Assembly (NCBI GenBank): GCA_048213135.1
Contig: PS015287.1
Span: 1-24,022, forward strand
DNA: 24,022 nt
DNA from: Reclinomonas americana ATCC 50394
Taxonomy: Eukaryota; Jakobida; Jakobea; Jakobida
Reading direction: 5' to 3'
Shown here: in pieces, positions 19,201 through 24,022 of the stretch
How the letters are laid out: the number at the start of each line of letters is the position of its first letter
Position numbering within the stretch: position 1 is the stretch's first letter
The notes under the pieces: model-generated
What the model saw: the letters and a program-made list of their open reading frames with translations, nothing else
What the model was told of the DNA's origin: nothing
The model's database searches: none
Made by a program: the position numbers and the translations under genes

Positions 19201-20501
19201 TGTGTGGCGAGCAAGTGAGAGAGAGGGGTGGAGTGTTGGTGGAGTATCGAGTGCACGATGAGATTGCTGAGTGGACTGTGGGACGGTGTAGCGATGCAGT
19301 GTCACGGATGCAGCGACTGATTGTGCGACTAGTGTGCTGTGTGCTGAATGGCATTGACTTTTGGAATGATAGTGATGGTGCGCTGCTGGTGTCGCGTGAC
19401 TTGCTCGGTGTACTGCACACAGTGTGGAGACGGTTGGGTGAGGATGACGGCATGTGGGCGAGAGCTGCTGTGGGTGTGAATGGGCTGCTGATTCAGTGTC
19501 GAGCGACGAAGTGGATTGCTGGTCTGTGTGCTGTCGGAAATATTTCAGCTCGTGAACTTGACAGAACTGTGGCCTTGTCGCTCCTGCGACGAGTGACGGA
19601 GTGTGAACCATGCAGAGATAGTAGTGATCAACTGTGTCCTCTGGGACGAAGGCTTGAAATTGCAGCGGCAAAGTGTCGTGCTTGGTTGCTAGACTTGCTG
19701 CATGAATGGGAGAGCAACGTGGACGCGTGGCGACAAGCGCGGTCTTTGTGCGAGAAATGGGAGAGGGACGGCAACGGCCAGGTGACGGTGCTAGATGCGA
19801 TTGTGTCATTGAGGTGCTTGATGCGGCTTGCGTACCATTCAAACCAATTGTCACTGCTGGTGGAATGCCATGAGCGTCAGCGTGAGAAACTTGGTGAATA
19901 CCATCCGGACACATTAATGTCTCTGCATTACCGAGGCAAACTCTTCTTTAACGAGGAATGCTATTCTGACGCCGAGACATTCTTCCGACAGTGTTGGGAT
20001 ATGCGACGACTTGTTCTCGGGGATGCACATCCAAGCACAATGTCATCTATGAGCAGCCTTGCCTTTTGCATCCGAAGTGGTGGTTGTTTAGAGGAGGTTA
20101 TTGCACTCGAGCGCGACTGCTTGCAGTTGAGACGAGCAGTATTGGGAGATCGGCATCCGAAGACTCTCATCTCGCTGAACAACTTCGTTGCTTCTGTCAT
20201 TATGCGGCAAACACAGGAGTCTCTGGCAGAAGCTGCCGCATTGTACAGGGAGTATTTACAGGGACAGCGTGAGGTGCTAGGTGACGGGCATGAAGATACT
20301 CTGCTGACGATGTACAACTACGGTGTTGTGCTCATGAAGCAACAACGATGGGCTGAGGCAGAGGCACTGTTGGTGGAGTGTGTGGAAGGTCGGCGAGCGT
20401 TGGTTAACAAGGAGGACCCGAAAATTGGAAAAGCTTTGGCCGCTCTGGTCAGGTGCCGACGATGCCGACTTGCGAGATGGGCCCGATGCGAGCTGTTGTG
20501 A
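15851..20501 (+). CDS. Caspase-like (C14) - NB-ARC - TPR protein, NLR-like
   Basis: Twelve exons join in phase to 1,267 aa: 15851-16045, 16115-16269, 16309-16406, 16515-16738, 16802-16917, 16989-17089, 17156-17350, 17429-17560, 17643-17806, 17899-18187, 18280-18532, 18620-20501. Residues about 118-340 form a caspase fold: KRVALLIGN strand, FFSGHG with His201, LLMNCCRE with Cys258 (or 257), then FVGFACSHGWEVYEG. Residues about 405-870 form a STAND NTPase: P-loop GDGGAGKS (416-423), Walker B VMLLDN (535-540), VVVTSR (564-569) and VHD (852-854), the counterpart of the NLR MHD motif. Residues about 1040-1240 are kinesin-light-chain-type TPRs (LGEYHPDT, LGDAHPST, LGDRHPKT, LGDGHEDT). The usual model is TPR sensing, nucleotide-driven oligomerisation and protease activation, which is inferred here. 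The domain calls are strong. The first two exons and the start codon are tentative, and the second intron would be only 39 bp (48 bp with the alternative donor at 16261). Confidence 0.85.
16309..17350 (+). other. Caspase/paracaspase-like (peptidase C14) domain
   Basis: Five exons encode the p20-like core: KRVALLIGN (first strand), ELLRPVLEKTGFHV helix and strand, CVLLFFSGHG with the catalytic His, and VIILLMNCCREVD with the catalytic Cys. The Cys is followed by Arg, as in paracaspase/C14 proteins (D-x-C-R) and unlike the D-x-C-H-S-G of plant and yeast metacaspases. The Asp usually found two residues before the Cys is replaced by Asn256. ASPYVRALVDTI and the helices after it may be the p10-like part. 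Both catalytic residues are kept, so activity is plausible. Confidence 0.85.
16405..16428. repeat. (GT)n microsatellite at a splice donor
   Basis: A run of GT dinucleotides begins directly at the donor of the third exon of the caspase-NB-ARC gene (exon end 16406), so the donor is GTGTGT and lies inside the repeat. Confidence 0.75.
17643..19270 (+). other. NB-ARC-type STAND NTPase module
   Basis: Strand PIMVVLTGDGGAGKSFLAQL contains Walker A. GVMLLDNAGSAEQVRSVV contains Walker B. IVVVTSRYGQVA matches the sensor TSR motif. The segment around VEYRVHDEIAEW, at about 19240-19270, matches the end of the winged-helix domain with its MHD/VHD motif. A low-complexity loop with seven glycines (19084-19103) and an acidic stretch (18895-18912) interrupt the helical domains. 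Together these make the NB-ARC assignment more likely than NACHT, whose sensor and Walker B differ. Confidence 0.82.
19830..20440 (+). other. Kinesin-light-chain-type TPR repeats (4-5 units)
   Basis: Units of about 42 residues carry the KLC/NPHP3-type signature LG..HP.T...... in series (HPDT, HPST, HPKT, HEDT, then a weaker DPKI), with helices such as CYSDAETFFRQCWDMRRLVL and RWAEAEALLVECVEGRRALV. TPRs of this class follow NB-ARC domains in many bacterial and fungal STAND proteins and usually bind protein ligands. The ligand here is unknown. Confidence 0.9.
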
Positions 20502-20685
20502 TGCTTGGTAAGTCATCCTGCGTTCTGACTGCAGCTCTGTTGAATTTACCAGTTGTGAACCGCAGATTTCGTGTGTGACTTCACCCGATATGCTGAACTG
20601 ATCGTTATCTCTGAAGCCATTTTGATCTTTATATATCTATATTCCAACGCAGTGAAAGCAATCTGCTTCAATCTCTGCTTTTCAC
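20502..20685. other. Convergent intergenic gap, 184 bp
   Basis: This is the 3' flank shared by the plus-strand NLR-like gene (stop at 20501) and the minus-strand zinc-finger gene (stop at 20686). It contains a GGTAAGT...CTGCAG pair just after the plus-strand stop (about 20510-20534), which is very short for an intron, and an A/T-rich patch (tttatatatctatattcc, about 20631-20648). No canonical AATAAA was seen on either strand. Confidence 0.6.
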
Positions 20686-21357
20686 TCACTCCTCCTCATC
20701 ATCATCCTCCTCCCCCTCCCCATCATCAAACTCCTCCTCCTCTTCATCCTCCCCCTCCTCCCCCTCCCTCCACCCCCTCTCCCTCACACACAACCTTCCC
20801 AACTCCCGACACTTGCCGCACAGCGCCTGCGCATGCGGCTTGCTCGCCTCATGCTCACCCCTGCCATCACCCTTCAACGGCCTCTGCTCAAACGCATACA
20901 CCTCGCGCTTGCACTTGCTGCACTGCTGATAGTGGTCGGCCCACGAGTTGCCACTCGCCCACCGCCGGTGGCAGTGCGCGCACAAATACAAGCCAAACAC
21001 ACGCCGCCGCCCCTGATACGGCGTCCAGTGCGTCAGCGCAACGGCAGCCCTCAAAAGTTGGCCGTGGGCGTCGCGCCGGAGAAGGACATGGAAATGTCGG
21101 CGGCGGCGGCGAAAGAGGCGGACGTACTGCGCCATGGTGAGGTCGTCGGCGAGAAACGGACAGCGGCGGGTGATGTAGGCGAGGGGGTAGTGCTTGTATG
21201 GCGCAAAGTCGGCGAGGCGGCGCATCCAACTGCCGACGCGTGCGGCATAGGCACTCTGCAGCGCACGGTCGACGGTGGGAGCGGGAGCGGGAGCGGGAGC
21301 AGGAGCGGGAGCGGGAGCGGGAGGGTTGCGGTGTCGCTGGCGGCGGCGTGGTGGCAT
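20686..21357 (-). CDS. ZAR1-like 3CxxC zinc-finger protein A with acidic tail (223 aa)
   Basis: A single exon. An in-frame TAA sits directly before the ATG at 21357, which fixes the start. Residues 11-28 are an Ala-Pro repeat. Residues about 39-95 form a block (GSWMRRLADF, RCPF, MAQYVRLF) shared with the neighbouring paralogue. Residues about 122-190 are a 3CxxC zinc finger: LYLCAHC (C126, C129), W133, SGNSWADHYQQC (C146), C149, then LCGKC (C180, C183) and C190. This Cys pattern and the W-S-x-x-x-W signature are those of the ZAR1/RTP zinc-binding family, which binds RNA or acts in receptor trafficking in animals. The C-terminus is almost all Glu, Asp and Gly. The exact function is not known. 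Confidence 0.83.
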   Translation of the reverse strand: MPPRRRQRHRNPPAPAPAPAPAPAPAPTVDRALQSAYAARVGSWMRRLADFAPYKHYPLAYITRRCPFLADDLTMAQYVRLFRRRRRHFHVLLRRDAHGQLLRAAVALTHWTPYQGRRRVFGLYLCAHCHRRWASGNSWADHYQQCSKCKREVYAFEQRPLKGDGRGEHEASKPHAQALCGKCRELGRLCVRERGWREGEEGEDEEEEEFDDGEGEEDDDEEE

Positions 21358-22013
21358 TTAGGAGAGTGGATATGTGCTCACCAGTGCTCTGTCGAAATAT
21401 AGATTGGGCGGGGTGGAGAAAAAACCGGCAGAGGTGTGGGGCAGGGAGGGAATGGTGGTCGGGAATGCTATCGGATTTCGGTGTCGTGTTCGGTTTTGGC
21501 GTGACAGGATTCGGGTGGTGGGCAGAATGGGGGAGGAGGGGAGAGGGGGAGAAGGAGGGAGATGGTGGGAGAGGGAGGGAGGAAGAGAAGGGAGGGAGAG
21601 AGAGGAGTAAGGATGGAAAGACATGGCGTGGCACAGCAATAAACGAAAGGCAAGGAATTTTTTATTCCCAACATCGATAGCGCTAGCACACTTAAAACAG
21701 TTTTAGTTGAAGAAGGAAAGCACACGAGCCTTGTTTGCGATCACTGGTAGATGCTCATTGTTGTGTATGGATCAGTGAAGTTTCAATTATTTTCGTTTGG
21801 TCTCGTACTCGTCGTCTACTTCATACCAGAATCAAGCTTCCTCTCCAGAACCAACGAGTTGTACGCGAATCGTTGTCGATTGCTGGTGGATGCTTACTGC
21901 GTGTGCTTGGATCAGTGACAGCTTCTCAGCTTGATTATTCAAATTCTTTAATTGGCAAGCTCTCTCTCTCTCTTGCCGCGCGGGAACTCTCGCTTGCCGA
22001 CGAATTCTTTTAA
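21358..22013. other. Intergenic region between the paralogous zinc-finger genes
   Basis: The region holds the presumed promoter of gene A (next to 21358) and the 3' flank of gene B. It contains a G/A-rich stretch at 21520-21610. It also contains a diverged duplication: gatcactggtagatgctcat...ggatcagtga at about 21739-21780 against gattgctggtggatgcttac...ggatcagtga at about 21878-21919. No convincing gene was seen. Confidence 0.6.
21661..21666 (-). terminator. Candidate polyadenylation signal AATAAA for zinc-finger gene B
   Basis: The minus strand reads AATAAA here, about 350 nt after the stop of gene B at 22014 and before gene A starts. A 3' UTR of that length is plausible. The evidence is the hexamer alone. 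Confidence 0.3.
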
Positions 22014-22814
22014 TCAGTAGTAGTCGTCACTGTAGTATCCATATCCGTAGTCCGTACGCGCTGCATACACCTCGACCTCGTACTCCTCTTCCTCCTCGCT
22101 CTCCTCATCGTCGTATTCTTCATCATCTTCGTCGTCGTCATCGTCGTCATCGTCATCGTCCTCGTCCGACGTGCCCTCCTCTTGCATCGCCCGGTACCGC
22201 ACCCCGGCAGCGCACAGATGACCGAGGCTCTGACACTTGCCACACAGGGCCTGTTCATGTGGCTTCGAAGCATCGCCGTGCCGCTCCTCGCTTGGCACAA
22301 GGAGTGGCTCTTGCGTGTGCGGGTACACCTTGCGGTTACATCGCTTGCACTGCTGGTACGTGTTGGCCCACGAGTTGCCGCTCTCCCACCCATGCTGGCA
22401 CTTGGGGCAGTAAAAGCGGCCGTACACCCGTTGCTCCTTGCGGCCTGTGTCCTGGTGCGGCGTTCGATGCACGAGCGCCACCTCCTGGTTGCGACGAACG
22501 CGGAACTGCTCCGGACGACCGCTGAAGATGCGCATGTACTGGGCCAGCGACAGATCGCCACCGCGTCCTCCTCGTGCGCCCTCTCGGAATGGGCAGACGC
22601 GACTGATGAAATCGACCGCGTAAAACTTGTTGTGTTGGAAGTCGCGCAAGCGCCGCATCCAGCTGTCGACGCGCACCACGAAAGCTTCCACTACGTCTTC
22701 GCTTGGGGGAGGGGCGGCAGCTCGAGATCGAGGGGCGGTGGCTGTGGGTTGAACATGGCCGGTGCCGGTGCCGGCAGGCGGCTGTCGCGATCGGTTTTGT
22801 CGGCGGCGAGTCAT
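22014..22814 (-). CDS. ZAR1-like 3CxxC zinc-finger protein B with acidic, Tyr-rich tail (266 aa)
   Basis: A paralogue of gene A in the same orientation. I chose the ATG at 22814 because it gives MTRRRQNRSR, matching the MPPRRRQRHR start of gene A. An upstream in-frame ATG at 22874 would add 20 residues. Residues about 48-105 repeat the shared block (DSWMRRLRDF, RVCPF, LAQYMRIF). The zinc finger reads RFYCPKC (C136, C139), W143, SGNSWANTYQQC (C156), C159, HEQALCGKC (C191, C194) and C201. The tail has a run of ten Asp, then Glu-rich sequence, and ends in a Tyr/Asp/Gly-rich segment (TDYGYGYYSDDYY). Nucleic-acid binding through the 3CxxC finger is known for ZAR1 relatives and is inferred here. 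Confidence 0.86.
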   Translation of the reverse strand: MTRRRQNRSRQPPAGTGTGHVQPTATAPRSRAAAPPPSEDVVEAFVVRVDSWMRRLRDFQHNKFYAVDFISRVCPFREGARGGRGGDLSLAQYMRIFSGRPEQFRVRRNQEVALVHRTPHQDTGRKEQRVYGRFYCPKCQHGWESGNSWANTYQQCKRCNRKVYPHTQEPLLVPSEERHGDASKPHEQALCGKCQSLGHLCAAGVRYRAMQEEGTSDEDDDDDDDDDDEDDEEYDDEESEEEEEYEVEVYAARTDYGYGYYSDDYY

Positions 22815-23145
22815 GCTTTTTGCTGCGACGAAGGAGGAGAGTGAGTGGAGTGTAAGTGCACTGCGCCACCACACTGCTTTGGCTCACCAAAAGTGGGGTG
22901 AAAGCGAGGAAATGAGATGCGCTAACCTGTCACGACAGTCGATGACAGGTTTGACAATGTGTTCGTGGTCGTGAATGGTGTCAGATTTCGCACTGAGGTG
23001 CATCGGTGAAGGAGTTGGCATGCCACGTGTGCGGGAGAGGAGGGATGGTCGGTGGAGCGCGGCGGAGTGACGGACGGCCAGTTTTGTTCGAGATCTGGCT
23101 GGAGGGTCGGTCGAATGAGTGAATGGAAAGTCGCAGGGTCAAGGG
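22815..23145. promoter_or_regulatory. Upstream region of zinc-finger gene B
   Basis: About 330 bp of mixed-composition sequence between gene B and the terminal repeat array. It presumably contains the gene B promoter on the minus strand. No recognisable core element and no separate gene were seen. Confidence 0.4.
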
Positions 23146-24022
23146 GGGAATGTGTTGGTGGCAACAGAGAGGGACAGTGCTTCTAGAGTAAATCACATTC
23201 TGTAGACGCTTTTCTTTCCTTCTCGAGAAAGAGAATGGAGTGGCGCGGATCGACTCCCTCATCTGCGCACGCACACCACTCCTCGCGCAACAAGAAGAAG
23301 TAAAAGGAGATGAAAATGCAAAGTCACAGTGGCAAACTTTGGCGAATGTGTTGCTGGCTAGAGAAAGAGAGTGCGTTTTCTCGTGTAAACCACATTCTGT
23401 AGACACACTCTTTCCTTCCTCCAGCGAAAGAGAATGGAGTGGCGCGGATCGACTCCCTCAGCGCTCTCCTCTTACGCCTCTCTGCGCACGCCCACCACTC
23501 CTCGCGCAACAAGAAGAAGCAAAAGGAGATGAAAATGCAAAGTCACAGTGGCAAACTGTGGCGAATGTGTTGGTGGCAACAGAGAGAGAGAGAGAGAGAG
23601 CGTTTTCTAGAGTAAATCGCATTCTGTAGACGCCCTTTTCTTCTTCTTCAGAGAGAATGGAGTGGCGTGGATCGACCCCCTCCTCACTCTCCTCTTACAC
23701 CTCTCTGCGCATGCACACTCCTCGCGCAGAAGAAGAAGTAAAAGGAGATGAAAATGCAAAGTCACAGTGGCAAACGGTGGCGAATGTGTTGGTGGCAACA
23801 GAGAGAGAGAGAGAGCTGTCTGAGTTTCTGGTGCTCACTCAAGATGGTGATCATCATGCAGCTGCTGCTGTTTGGATTAGTAAAGTTGTTGTTGTAGAGA
23901 GTGCGTTTTCTCATGTAAATCGCATTCTGTAGACACACTTTTCGTCTTCTTGAGAGAGAATGGAGTGGCGTGGATCGACCCCCTCCTCGCTCTCCTCTTA
24001 CACCTCTCTGCGCACGCACACT
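23146..24022. repeat. Tandem array of ~219-bp units running off the right edge
   Basis: Repeated landmarks: aaaaggagatgaaaatgcaa begins at 23302, 23521 and 23740 (spacing 219 bp each time). gagaatggagtggcg occurs near 23231, 23430, 23653 and 23956. cattctgtagac occurs near 23190, 23393, 23624 and 23925. The third unit carries an extra segment of roughly 80 bp (about 23815-23895). Each unit also holds a short (GA)n stretch of variable length. The array is a direct-repeat satellite-like block. It starts with a partial unit at about 23146 and is cut by the window end. Confidence 0.9.

Noticed and set aside
18197-19453. 418-codon open frame on the minus strand
   Set aside because: It is antisense to the NB-ARC exons of the plus-strand gene, is Ser/Thr/His-rich and has no domain features. 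It is a mirror of the GC-biased codon use of the real gene.
23240-23629. 129-codon open frame with repeated peptide in the terminal array
   Set aside because: The array unit is 219 bp, a multiple of three, so a stop-free frame repeats itself. No start context, domain or independent evidence of coding was seen.
1-24022. CRISPR arrays, bacterial operons, tRNA or rRNA genes
   Set aside because: The repeats lack regular unique spacers of CRISPR type, the genes are intron-rich and eukaryotic, and no cloverleaf or rRNA-like stretch was recognised by eye.

Overview
This looks like nuclear DNA of a eukaryote, most likely a unicellular one. The evidence is spliceosomal GT-AG introns whose phases fit together, eukaryotic domain types, an abundance of simple repeats and scaffold gaps (four N runs). 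I cannot place the species.

Layout. (1) Positions 660-15002, minus strand: one large gene. I traced 23 exons that join in phase into about 1,465 codons, and the gene continues past the left edge. It is helical and soluble-looking, and from memory most like the poorly characterised CCDC162/DUF4549-type proteins (moderate to low confidence). Thirteen introns are 59-68 bp. The other nine are 497 bp or longer and are packed with (GA)n, minisatellites or gaps. Many splice donors read GTTGCG instead of GTGAGT. (2) Positions 15003-15850: a divergent intergenic region with a roughly 63-bp direct repeat. (3) Positions 15851-20501, plus strand: a 12-exon gene that joins in phase to 1,267 aa. It encodes a helical N-terminus, a paracaspase/C14-like protease domain, an NB-ARC-type STAND NTPase (Walker A, Walker B, TSR and VHD motifs) and kinesin-light-chain-type TPRs. 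This is an NLR-like architecture with a protease where animal NLRs carry CARD/PYD domains and plant NLRs carry TIR/CC domains. It is the most interesting locus in the window. (4) Positions 20686-21357 and 22014-22814, minus strand: two tandem paralogues with a ZAR1/3CxxC-type zinc finger, a shared N-terminal block and very acidic tails. (5) Positions 23146-24022: a tandem array of about 219-bp units that runs off the right edge.

The genes do not form an obvious pathway. The protease-NTPase gene reads as a sensor/effector candidate in cell death or immunity. The zinc-finger pair look like nucleic-acid-binding proteins. The large gene may be cilium-related. All three roles are inferences from domain content.
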